Assembly (NCBI GenBank): GCA_021778975.1
Contig: JAJYBO010000145.1
Span: 1-7,174 of the forward strand
Direction of reading: 5' to 3'
Source: Deltaproteobacteria bacterium
GTDB taxonomy: Bacteria; Desulfobacterota; Desulfobacteria; Desulfobacterales; Desulfatirhabdiaceae
DNA: 7,174 bases
The notes under the pieces were generated by a model that saw nothing but the letters and a program-made list of their open reading frames with translations, was not told where the DNA came from and did no database searches. The translations under genes and the position numbers were made by a program. Shown here one piece after another: positions 1 to 5,951 of the stretch; position 1 is the first letter of the stretch; each line of letters opens with the position of its first letter.

Positions 1-1
1 G

Positions 2-1024
2 TCTTTACTCATATTGCTACTCTCGCACCTGTATTTTGTATATGGTCGGTTGCCAGTGGTTTCCGGGCTGTTTCACGGGCTGGGAGCGCTTGTCACCGGC
101 CTTGTTCTGAACACCGTTCTCAATCTCTGGAAGAAGGGCGTTGTCAGCGCTTTCAACTGGCTCATGGCGCTGGCAGGCTTTGGTATGGTTTTCTTTTTTA
201 AGGTGGGAATCTTCTCTATTCTGCTTGTGACGGGAGCGGCCAGTGTTGTCATGGTGCTGGCAAGCCGTCTGTTTCCCGGATGTTCATGGTGGATGGAAAC
301 GAACGCCGACTTCGGAAAACGGATAACACGGCCCAAAGCAAATTTGGCGGTCAGTATATCCGTGAATGGCAACCCAATTGATATCCCTGGTGATATGTCG
401 GTTTGCAGTCGGATGTCGCTGTTACCGGGCTGGCGAAAGACCATGCGGCTGGTTTGCTGGCTGGTGATAATTCTGGGGGGGGACTGGGCGCTGATTCAGT
501 TACAACCGAAACTGGCTGCAATGGGGTGTAGCTTTCTGCGAATTGGAGCGCTGGTATTCGGCAGTGGATATGCCATGCTGCCTTTCATTCAGGATATCGT
601 GATACATCGGTTCGGGTGGCTTACCAGCTCAGAATTTGCGGTCGGTCTGGCGTTAAGTCTCGTAACGCCAGGGCCTGTTACGATCATAGGCGCTTTTGTT
701 GGCTACAAGGTATGGGGGGTTGTCGGGGCTGTGACAGGTCTGTTCAATATGTATTTTCCCGCCTGGGCCATGACCATTTTGGCGGCTGCTCCTTATGCCA
801 GAGCAGGGCGGGTGGAACCGGTGCGACGAGTTATCTCCGGTGTTGTGGCCGGGTTTATCGGAACACTGGTTGTCGTACTGCTAAGGCTTGCAGCAGGGAA
901 TCTGATGGATATCCCTGCAATTGTCATGGCTGCCGGCGCTTTCATCGTTCAGCGCTATGCCAGAGTGAATACCGTTTGGATCGTGCTTGGCGGCGCCGTG
1001 ATATCGCTTGTCATTTTTCGTTGA
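2..1024 (+). CDS. chrA: Chromate transporter (CHR family), 5' truncated by window edge
   Basis: Inner-membrane transporter of the CHR family, whose characterised members export chromate by proton-driven antiport. The open frame runs to the left edge without a clear start; the TTG at 14 lies inside the protein, so the N-terminus is missing. What remains is the end of the first CHR half (hydrophobic helices, YGRLPVVSGLFHGLGALVTG), a hydrophilic link at about residues 95-142 counted from nt 14, and a full second half. The second half shows family motifs: FLRIGALVFGSGYAMLPFIQ (about 174-193), FGWLTSSEF (200-208) and the hallmark TPGPVTIIGAFVGY (218-231), followed by several hydrophobic segments to the C-terminus. 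Two-domain CHR proteins are usually about 400 residues, so roughly the first 60 are lost. It converges on the radical SAM gene. Family assignment is firm; chromate as the true substrate is inferred, since many CHR proteins are untested. Confidence 0.87.
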   Translation, partial: SLLILLLSHLYFVYGRLPVVSGLFHGLGALVTGLVLNTVLNLWKKGVVSAFNWLMALAGFGMVFFFKVGIFSILLVTGAASVVMVLASRLFPGCSWWMETNADFGKRITRPKANLAVSISVNGNPIDIPGDMSVCSRMSLLPGWRKTMRLVCWLVIILGGDWALIQLQPKLAAMGCSFLRIGALVFGSGYAMLPFIQDIVIHRFGWLTSSEFAVGLALSLVTPGPVTIIGAFVGYKVWGVVGAVTGLFNMYFPAWAMTILAAAPYARAGRVEPVRRVISGVVAGFIGTLVVVLLRLAAGNLMDIPAIVMAAGAFIVQRYARVNTVWIVLGGAVISLVIFR

Positions 1025-1094
1025 TTCATCGGGACAGGCTCGTAACCAGCCTAAGCGAAGACATAACAAATAACTCACCGGATCGAACCGTGTA

Positions 1095-1117
1095 GGGGCG
1101 ATCCTTGCGATCGTCCT
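1095..1117. repeat. Short palindromic repeat / hairpin between convergent genes
   Basis: GGGGCGATC (1095-1103) and GATCGTCCT (1109-1117) form a 9-bp stem with two G.T pairs around a CTTGC loop. It lies between the stops of chrA (+) and the radical SAM gene (-), five bases past the latter. The TGTAGGGGCGATCC stem resembles the small dispersed palindromes beginning GTAGGGGCGA that I know from several anaerobe and cyanobacterial genomes. There is no T-run, so it is at best a weak or factor-assisted terminator. Confidence 0.45.
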
Positions 1118-1121
1118 CTGG

Positions 1122-2282
1122 CTATAAATATGTTTCCGTCATGTTGGATATGAAACGCTCCACCCCATCCAGTCCTTCGCTGGTTTGAATTTTTTCGATC
1201 ATGGACGTGAGTTTTTGTCGGGTTTGGGTATCCGTCAGAAAATCATCCACAGAGCGAAACGCGCTGCCCCGTCTGCCGACGCGGTAAATCAGGCGTTCGG
1301 TGTCTGAAAGCCGTTGATAGGCGTCAATGGCTTCCAGCATCGCGGGTTTATCCTCCGGCAACTTTCCGGAAACGTTTTCTAGAAGGTTCATGATGTGGTC
1401 GCTGGCCACCATGCTGGTAATGCCGTCAAGCATTTCAATGAACAGCCGAATTTCCTCGACCACCTGATCATCGTGCTGCATGACAAAATCGCCCGACAGC
1501 CGTTTTTGATGCAATGCCGTCCGCTCAGGTATCTGGAGGCTTCTCAGACGGATGAAATGCGGGTTGATCTGATTGAGGGTGCGGGCTGTCTCGATGGCAT
1601 GCTCCCGCCACATGCCCTGTCCACCAAGCCCCGGCATGACGTATTCGGAAACCTCCATACCGGCGTCTATCAACTTTTGGCCCGCCTCGACATGAATGGC
1701 GGACGTCGTTCCCTTTTTCATGAATTTGAGCAGCGGATCGCAGCCGGTCTCAAGGCCCATATGCACCCGATTCAGACCCGCTGTCCGGATTCGCGCCAGT
1801 GCGTCCGGAGATTTGCGGGCCACGCTGCGGGATCTGGCATAGGTCGTGATGCGCGTGATTTCCGGAAATTTTTCTTTCAGAAATGTCAGCGCTGTCACCA
1901 GATCGTCCGTCGGCAAAACCAGATTGTCCGCATCCTGAAGAAAACAGGCCGATGTGCCATAATACAGCCAGACGGCTATGGAACGATAGCTCCGGCCATA
2001 TTTCGAATTGCCCGCGATATGGGAAACAACCCGATTGTCAACGGCGCCGCCACTTCCAAGCCTGCGGGAAAGCGCCTGGATGTCATCCACCATATCCCGC
2101 GCCGCCTGAATATCCTGCAATATTTCAGCGACCGGCCTTCGAGAAAACTTCCGGTCTTTGTACACCGGACAGAAAAGGCATTGATTCCACGGACAGTTTC
2201 GCGTCAGCCGCAACAGCAGGCTGCGAGATTCGCTGGGAGGCCGAATCGGCCCCTGTTCAAGATGCAACATCTCGATATTCAT
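1122..2282 (-). CDS. Radical SAM protein of unknown substrate
   Basis: 386-residue radical SAM enzyme, predicted to bind a 4Fe-4S cluster and SAM and generate a 5'-deoxyadenosyl radical; the substrate is unknown. The cluster motif is C30-PWNQ-C35-LF-C38, spaced CX4CX2C rather than the usual CX3CX2C. Further radical SAM core features follow: FLQDADN (114-120), ITRITTYARSRS (142-153, near the SAM site), GLNRVHMGLETGCDPLLKFM (169-188, with the conserved GxETG) and EYVMPGLGGQG (213-223). The last ~130 residues look helical and carry no motif I recognise. The ATG at 2282 is supported by GGAG seven bases upstream (2290-2293). It lies 60 bases downstream of mutY on the same strand, so co-transcription is plausible. 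I place it with the COG1032-like Elp3/MiaB-fold group. There is no B12-binding domain and no TRAM or extra cluster domain, so tRNA methylthiolation is unlikely. Confidence 0.85.
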   Translation of the reverse strand: MNIEMLHLEQGPIRPPSESRSLLLRLTRNCPWNQCLFCPVYKDRKFSRRPVAEILQDIQAARDMVDDIQALSRRLGSGGAVDNRVVSHIAGNSKYGRSYRSIAVWLYYGTSACFLQDADNLVLPTDDLVTALTFLKEKFPEITRITTYARSRSVARKSPDALARIRTAGLNRVHMGLETGCDPLLKFMKKGTTSAIHVEAGQKLIDAGMEVSEYVMPGLGGQGMWREHAIETARTLNQINPHFIRLRSLQIPERTALHQKRLSGDFVMQHDDQVVEEIRLFIEMLDGITSMVASDHIMNLLENVSGKLPEDKPAMLEAIDAYQRLSDTERLIYRVGRRGSAFRSVDDFLTDTQTRQKLTSMIEKIQTSEGLDGVERFISNMTETYL

Positions 2283-2342
2283 GACGACACTCCATGAGAA
2301 CTCAATTTCAATCTGGCATTGTCCTGGCTCATTGTCACCCCA

Positions 2343-3428
2343 TCACAATTTCAGAAGCTTCATGAACTTTCGGTTGGCGCCAGGAAACGGATACCGCTCC
2401 AGCTCATCCATCGCCGCCCAGCGGTAATCGCAGGGGCCGTTGAGTCGAACCGATCCCTCCAGATAGCGGCAGATAAAGACATCCATCACAATCTTGAAAT
2501 GCGTATAGGCATGTCTGACCTGTGTCAGGTGAGACTGCACACATACCGAAATTCCGGTTTCCTCCCGGATTTCCCGGATGCAGGCGTCTTCGGCGCTTTC
2601 CATCTCCCGGATTTTGCCACCGGGAAACTCCCACAGACCGCCCAGCAGTCCGTCCGGTTTTCTTTGGGTGATCAGCACCCGGTCATCCCGATAGACAACC
2701 CCGACCGCCACCGCGTATAGAGGCGTATCTGGTTTTTTCAGACGATGGGGATAATTTACTGTCTGGCGCAAGCGAAAAGCCATGCAGTCTGTTTGAACAG
2801 GACATGTTTCGCAAAGCGGCGCGGCGGGTTTACACACCATCGCTCCCAGTTCCATGAGCGCCTGATTGTGCAGCCCCGGATCGCCGGTGTCCAGCAATTG
2901 TAGGGCCGGTTCGAGATAAACCTTATGGGAAGTGGGGTGATTGGTTGGCATATTCATGAGAAGCAGTCTGGCCAGCACCCGCTTGACATTTCCGTCCACC
3001 ACCGCGTATGGCTGACCGGATGCGATGCTGAGAACCGCCGCCGCAATGTAGTCGCCCACTCCCGGAAGCGCCCGAAATGACATCCAGTCTTGGGGAACCA
3101 CACCGCCGAAAAGGTCGCGCACCCGCCCTGCGGCCTTATGAAAATTGCGGATCCGGCTGTAATAGCCCAGCCCTTCCCAGAGCTTCAGCGCCTCCTGAAA
3201 ATCCGCGTCCGCCAGAAGCAATACGGTGGAAAAACGTTCCGTGAAACGCCGGTAATACGGAATGACCGTATTGACCTGAGTCTGCTGCAACATGACTTCG
3301 GAAACCCATATCGAATAAGGATCGCGGGTTTCCCGCCAGGGAAGATTCCGGTGACAGGATGCAAACCACTCCTTCAGCCGCATGCGCACAGGCTCGAAAC
3401 GTATGTTTGTACCAGTATTTGAAGACAT
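2343..3428 (-). CDS. mutY: A/G-specific adenine glycosylase MutY with intact Nudix domain
   Basis: DNA repair glycosylase that removes adenine mispaired with 8-oxoguanine. With the ATG at 3428 it has 361 residues. Seen: LPWR (29-32), SEVMLQQTQV (43-52) with catalytic Glu44, helix-hairpin-helix LPGVGDY (121-127), VVDGNVKRVLAR (143-154) with catalytic Asp145, and the 4Fe-4S ligands C199, C206, C209, C215 (CX6CX2CX5C). The C-terminal MutT-like domain has the 8-oxoG-reading loop YTHF (308-311). It also has a complete Nudix box, GX5EX7REIREETGI (271-293), which classical MutY proteins have lost. The frame stays open to an ATG at 3515, but those 29 codons lie inside a repeat element. The start at 3428 fits family length better, although no clear SD precedes it. 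The next ATG (3383) would leave only 13 residues before LPWR. Confidence 0.94.
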   Translation of the reverse strand: MSSNTGTNIRFEPVRMRLKEWFASCHRNLPWRETRDPYSIWVSEVMLQQTQVNTVIPYYRRFTERFSTVLLLADADFQEALKLWEGLGYYSRIRNFHKAAGRVRDLFGGVVPQDWMSFRALPGVGDYIAAAVLSIASGQPYAVVDGNVKRVLARLLLMNMPTNHPTSHKVYLEPALQLLDTGDPGLHNQALMELGAMVCKPAAPLCETCPVQTDCMAFRLRQTVNYPHRLKKPDTPLYAVAVGVVYRDDRVLITQRKPDGLLGGLWEFPGGKIREMESAEDACIREIREETGISVCVQSHLTQVRHAYTHFKIVMDVFICRYLEGSVRLNGPCDYRWAAMDELERYPFPGANRKFMKLLKL

Positions 3429-3437
3429 AACAATGCT

Positions 3438-3562
3438 GACGGCTTCGTAAAAAGTCCGGATGCTGCGCCAACGCTGCATCCTTCGTCGTTGCGGCGCACC
3501 ATAAGTACGCCTCACTCCTCAGAATTTGCGCGCCTTGCCTGCGAACTTTTTATAAAGCCGTC
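3438..3562. repeat. MITE-like inverted-repeat element upstream of mutY
   Basis: A 125-base element with imperfect terminal inverted repeats: gacggcttcgtaaaaagtc (3438-3456) matches the reverse complement of 3544-3562 at 16 of 19 positions. Inside is a strong hairpin, GGATGCTGCG (3458-3467), loop CCAA, CGCTGCATCC (3472-3481), pairing 9 of 10. A second, looser pairing joins GGCGCA (3493-3498) with TGCGCGCC near the right end. No ORF of its own is credible. It fills most of the gap between the ispH-ubiA stop and the mutY start. Repeats of this kind are common in Desulfobacterales genomes as I recall them. They are likely non-autonomous mobile elements, or REP-like elements affecting mRNA ends. 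Confidence 0.7.
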
Positions 3563-3569
3563 CGAAATT

Positions 3570-3614
3570 CGACTTTTTACGAGGGCATCAATGCTGACAC
3601 TTTCGTAAAAATCG
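3570..3614 (-). terminator. Hairpin just past the ispH-ubiA stop
   Basis: CGACTTTTTACGA (3570-3582) pairs with TCGTAAAAATCG (3603-3614), with one bulged base, around a loop of about 20 bases. On the minus strand it begins three bases after the ispH-ubiA TAA and could shape or end that mRNA. The stem is A/T-rich and has no U-run after it, so true intrinsic termination is doubtful. Its arms resemble the ends of the adjacent 125-base repeat, so it may be a relic of another copy. Confidence 0.4.
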
Positions 3615-3616
3615 GA

Positions 3617-5353
3617 TTACAGCCGCTGCACAAGGCTAAATGTCAGTGTCACGATGCCCGCCAGAATGAACAGGGACTCCATCAGAAATTCCAGCCGAAA
3701 CCCCGGCAGCATAAACCCTTTCTCATGAATGTTCACCAAAAGCAGCATGGCGGCCGGACAAATCGCCAGCCCATAGCCCAGCGGCGGAAACACGCCGGCC
3801 ATACCCGAAAGAAGCGGCAGCATCGCCAGAACCAACAGCAATATCCGCAACATCCGGATAGAGCGCGCTTCGCCCAGTAGAATCGGAATGGTTTCTTTAC
3901 CGACGATCTGGTCTCCCTGCATGTCCAGAATATCGAAAAACGCCGTGCGCGCCAACACCAGCCCTGTCGCCCACAGAAAAACGAATATGGTTGCCGGCGC
4001 AAATGGCTTCCCCGTACTTATGGCCGGCAGCGCCGATGTCACCACGCCCCAGGCCGCGGCGATCAGAATGGTTTTAGAGCCTGGAACATCCCGTATTCGC
4101 GAATATCCGGCCATAATGTTTTTTTCAGGCATCAGCTTCAGATTGTAGGACAGCCCCAGCACGCTCATCGTCAGCAGCACCAGAAACGGCGTTATCCCGT
4201 AGGTGCAGGCGATCAAAAGCCCCATCGCTCCGGACAGCATGGCCAGGCAGGTTAGAGACAGACGGTGTCTGCGGTAAAACGCCTCCCGGTCCGGATCGTT
4301 GTACCGGTCGGATTTCAGCCCCGTCAGGTTGTTCAGCGTGTGCATGGACAGCACGTACAGCATGGCCACCCAGGCATGGGGCAGAATGTTCGGAATTTTC
4401 ATCAGCGCTGCACAGGTATAACACAGACATCCCGCGCCTGCCGCCACATAAACATTGGTCATGAGCAGGGTCTGCTGCAGGGTGTAAACCGCTTTCAGAA
4501 CACCTGCGCCGTTCTGGCAGGGCAGCCGTTCGACTGTGTGGACAACCCTGTTGATGATCCAGTTGGGCGTCGAGGCGCCCGCGGTAATGCCAATTGTTGT
4601 GGCGTTGCACAAATCTTTGAAATCCAGGTCTGCTTCGGTTTCAATATGATATGCGGGAACTCCGACGGCTTCGGCGATTTCCGCCAGCCGCTGGGTGTTA
4701 CCGCTGCTGTGCCCGCCGACCACAATCATTGCATCCACCTGTCCGGCAATTTCCTGAACTTCGGCCTGACGCTCCGCTGTGGAATCGCAGATGGTGTGAA
4801 AGCACTCATAATTCGGGTGATGCGTTTGCACCCAGTCTTTGACTTCTTCGAAAAGATGGGTATTCAGCGTGGTTTGCGCCACCAGAATGGCTTTATCGAA
4901 GACAGGCAGAGATGTCAGCTCTTCAAGACTTCTGGCGACATACCCTTTGTCTCCGGCAAAGCCCAGCAGCCCTGTTACCTCCGGATGCTCGCGATCACCG
5001 ATGATGATGACCGCATACCCTTTCTGGGCGTGCTTTCGAATAATTGTCTGAACCTTGATGACGCGGGGACAGGTGGCGTCTATGACCGAGAATCCGGCCT
5101 GACGCAGCCTGGTTTTGACATCGGGAGGCACGCCGTGCGCCCGGATCAGCACCGTTCCACTTCCTGAATCCGGAATTTCCCGAATGATCTGGACACCTTT
5201 TTCATCGAGAAGATCGAGTACCTGGGGATTATGAATCAGTGGGCCATAGGTAAAAATAGGGCTGCCGTGCTTCGAAGGTGCTTCGAGCGCCATATCCACA
5301 GCTCGTCGAACGCCCATGCAGAAGCCGGCGGTTTTAGCGATGATTATCTTCAT
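3617..5353 (-). CDS. ispH: IspH (HMBPP reductase) fused to a UbiA-family prenyltransferase
   Basis: One uninterrupted 578-residue frame. Residues 1-278 are IspH/LytB, the last MEP-pathway enzyme, which reduces HMBPP to IPP and DMAPP with a 4Fe-4S cluster. Cluster ligands are C12 (GFCMGVRRAVD), C95 (DATCPRV) and C189 (ICDSTAERQ). Active-site residues are H41, H73 (RAHGVP), H123 and E125 (REHPEVTG), TTLN (161-164), SSGN (216-219) and S261 (ASTPNW). From about 285 onward are about nine hydrophobic segments of a UbiA-type membrane prenyltransferase. The second Asp motif D474-ILD477-MQGD481, then G485, ETIPILLG and RDVPGSKTILIAAAW (421-435), are typical. The first motif is degenerate: NNLTGLKSD (341-349) replaces NDxxDxxxD. 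The acceptor is unknown; MenA, MqnP, UbiA and DGGGP-synthase-like roles cannot be separated. It starts 12 bases after the cooT-like stop with no visible SD, which suggests translational coupling. Confidence 0.93.
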   Translation of the reverse strand: MKIIIAKTAGFCMGVRRAVDMALEAPSKHGSPIFTYGPLIHNPQVLDLLDEKGVQIIREIPDSGSGTVLIRAHGVPPDVKTRLRQAGFSVIDATCPRVIKVQTIIRKHAQKGYAVIIIGDREHPEVTGLLGFAGDKGYVARSLEELTSLPVFDKAILVAQTTLNTHLFEEVKDWVQTHHPNYECFHTICDSTAERQAEVQEIAGQVDAMIVVGGHSSGNTQRLAEIAEAVGVPAYHIETEADLDFKDLCNATTIGITAGASTPNWIINRVVHTVERLPCQNGAGVLKAVYTLQQTLLMTNVYVAAGAGCLCYTCAALMKIPNILPHAWVAMLYVLSMHTLNNLTGLKSDRYNDPDREAFYRRHRLSLTCLAMLSGAMGLLIACTYGITPFLVLLTMSVLGLSYNLKLMPEKNIMAGYSRIRDVPGSKTILIAAAWGVVTSALPAISTGKPFAPATIFVFLWATGLVLARTAFFDILDMQGDQIVGKETIPILLGEARSIRMLRILLLVLAMLPLLSGMAGVFPPLGYGLAICPAAMLLLVNIHEKGFMLPGFRLEFLMESLFILAGIVTLTFSLVQRL

Positions 5354-5365
5354 GATAATACGGGG

Positions 5366-5554
5366 TCAGTTTTGTTTTAGAAATATTTTATGATCCACAA
5401 GAGAGAGTGCATAAATTTGGGCTTTGAGAAACTTCTGATCTCCAAAAATACTGATGAGGCGGATGCCGTCATCTTCCGGTTCAACGACATCCACAGCCTC
5501 CATTACCAAATGTTTTTCATCACCTTCAATCAAATAGGCATTGGCTTCGCACAT
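5366..5554 (-). CDS. CooT-family small nickel-binding protein
   Basis: 62 residues beginning MCEANAYL, with conserved Cys2. The rest alternates short beta-like segments: HLVMEAVDVVEPEDDGIRL (15-33), SIFGDQKFLKAQIYALSLVD (35-54), then HKIFL. This matches the CooT family. Its founding member, Rhodospirillum rubrum CooT (about 66 residues), binds nickel through Cys2 in a dimer and serves CO dehydrogenase maturation. The family was earlier described as predicted RNA-binding. Most relatives occur without coo genes, and no nickel enzyme is visible here, so the role is open. The ATG at 5554 has a strong SD (AGAGGAGA, GGAG at 5564-5567, nine bases upstream). It leads the ispH-ubiA gene by 12 bases on the same strand. 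Assignment is from pattern memory of the short N-terminal signature and length. Confidence 0.78.
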   Translation of the reverse strand: MCEANAYLIEGDEKHLVMEAVDVVEPEDDGIRLISIFGDQKFLKAQIYALSLVDHKIFLKQN

Positions 5555-5587
5555 ACGGCATATCTCCTCTTTAACGAACCATTCGAT

Positions 5588-5593
5588 TTTATA
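5588..5593 (-). promoter_or_regulatory. Candidate -10 element for cooT / ispH-ubiA
   Basis: On the minus strand TATAAA (in TTATAAAATCG) matches five of six bases of the sigma-70 -10 consensus. It would give a leader of about 25-30 bases before the ATG at 5554. The -35 region at proper spacing is only a T-run (around TTTTTG), a poor match, so this is a candidate only. No operator-like palindrome overlaps it. Confidence 0.35.
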
Positions 5594-5669
5594 AGTTCAA
5601 GATACCCTCCAAAAACAGGCGGGTCCGTTCAAACGTGGGCTTCTTATGAGGCCGCCCTCTATTTTACAC

Positions 5670-5707
5670 AAAAGCCGAAGAATGACAATCGTCAATCTCC
5701 GGCTTTT
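5670..5707. terminator. Symmetrical stem-loop, likely bidirectional intrinsic terminator
   Basis: AAAAGCCG (5670-5677) and CGGCTTTT (5700-5707) are perfect inverted repeats. The inner AGA/TCT and TGAC/GTCA segments also pair, giving a 17-bp stem with two mismatches around the loop AATC (5687-5690). Arms end in A4 and T4, so both strands give a hairpin followed by U's. It lies upstream of cooT and of the DUF29 remnant, and would block read-through either way. The gene it originally served is not evident. Confidence 0.65.
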
Positions 5708-5722
5708 GATGAAACGAGAGTT

Positions 5723-5747
5723 GACGGCTTCCTAAAAAGTTCGCAGG
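5723..5747. repeat. Isolated end of the 3438-3562 repeat family
   Basis: These 25 bases match the reverse complement of 3538-3562 at 23 of 25 positions (GACGGCTT, then TAAAAAGTTCGCAGG). No matching opposite end was found nearby, so this is a solo or truncated copy. It lies directly before the SD and start of the broken DUF29 gene. Confidence 0.65.
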
Positions 5748-5772
5748 TGCAAAAGAAGCAAGGGGTGGCGAT

Positions 5773-5880
5773 ATGAGTCTGTACGAACAGGATTTTTATC
5801 AGTGGACACAGGAACAAGCGGCGCTGTTGAAAGCTGGAGCGCTGGCGCAACTTTCCGGTCCACCCTTCTGGATAAATTAG
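5773..5880 (+). pseudogene. DUF29-family gene remnant, 35 codons
   Basis: ATG at 5773 with an AGGGG SD (5761-5765). The product starts MSLYEQDFYQWTQEQAALLK and continues AGALAQL, which is the N-terminus of the DUF29 family (small proteins of unknown function, usually about 130-160 residues, abundant in cyanobacteria and deltaproteobacteria). After residue 27 the family's expected acidic stretch (LDxxNLAEEI) is absent. Unrelated SGPPFWIN and a TAG follow at 5880. No remainder of DUF29 appears in other frames downstream, so the gene was cut by a deletion or insertion, not simply frameshifted. A short peptide may still be translated, but it is unlikely to be functional. Confidence 0.68.
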
Positions 5881-5951
5881 ATGATCCAATCCCATTGAAC
5901 TGAACCAGCGCCAGAGCGCCACATAAAATCTAAATAGGACTCCGAGAAAAT
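5881..5951. other. Unassigned junction sequence
   Basis: Sequence between the break in the DUF29 gene and the hsdM leader. I see no gene, no insertion-sequence end and no repeat in it. A minus-strand frame (5692-5964) runs across it, but it also spans the hairpin and the repeat end and matches no family I know. It may be the edge of the segment that brought hsdM. Confidence 0.3.

Noticed and set aside
1036..1052. AGGCT/AGCCT hairpin after chrA as a terminator
   Set aside because: Only five base pairs with a seven-base loop and no T-run; too weak to call.
616..1095. Second + frame overlapping chrA
   Set aside because: Arg- and Cys-rich product, out of frame with a well-supported transporter, no RBS.
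1395..2297. Long + strand frame (300 codons) opposite the radical SAM gene
   Set aside because: It is antisense to a gene with clear cluster and core motifs, and its product shows no family motif or domain pattern.
4265..5167. Long + strand frame (300 codons) opposite ispH-ubiA
   Set aside because: It mirrors the codon bias of the fully motif-supported IspH-UbiA frame; its product is Cys/His/Arg-rich without recognisable domains.
5390..5776. + strand frame over cooT and its upstream region
   Set aside because: It is antisense to cooT and crosses the hairpin and the repeat end; no similarity recognised.
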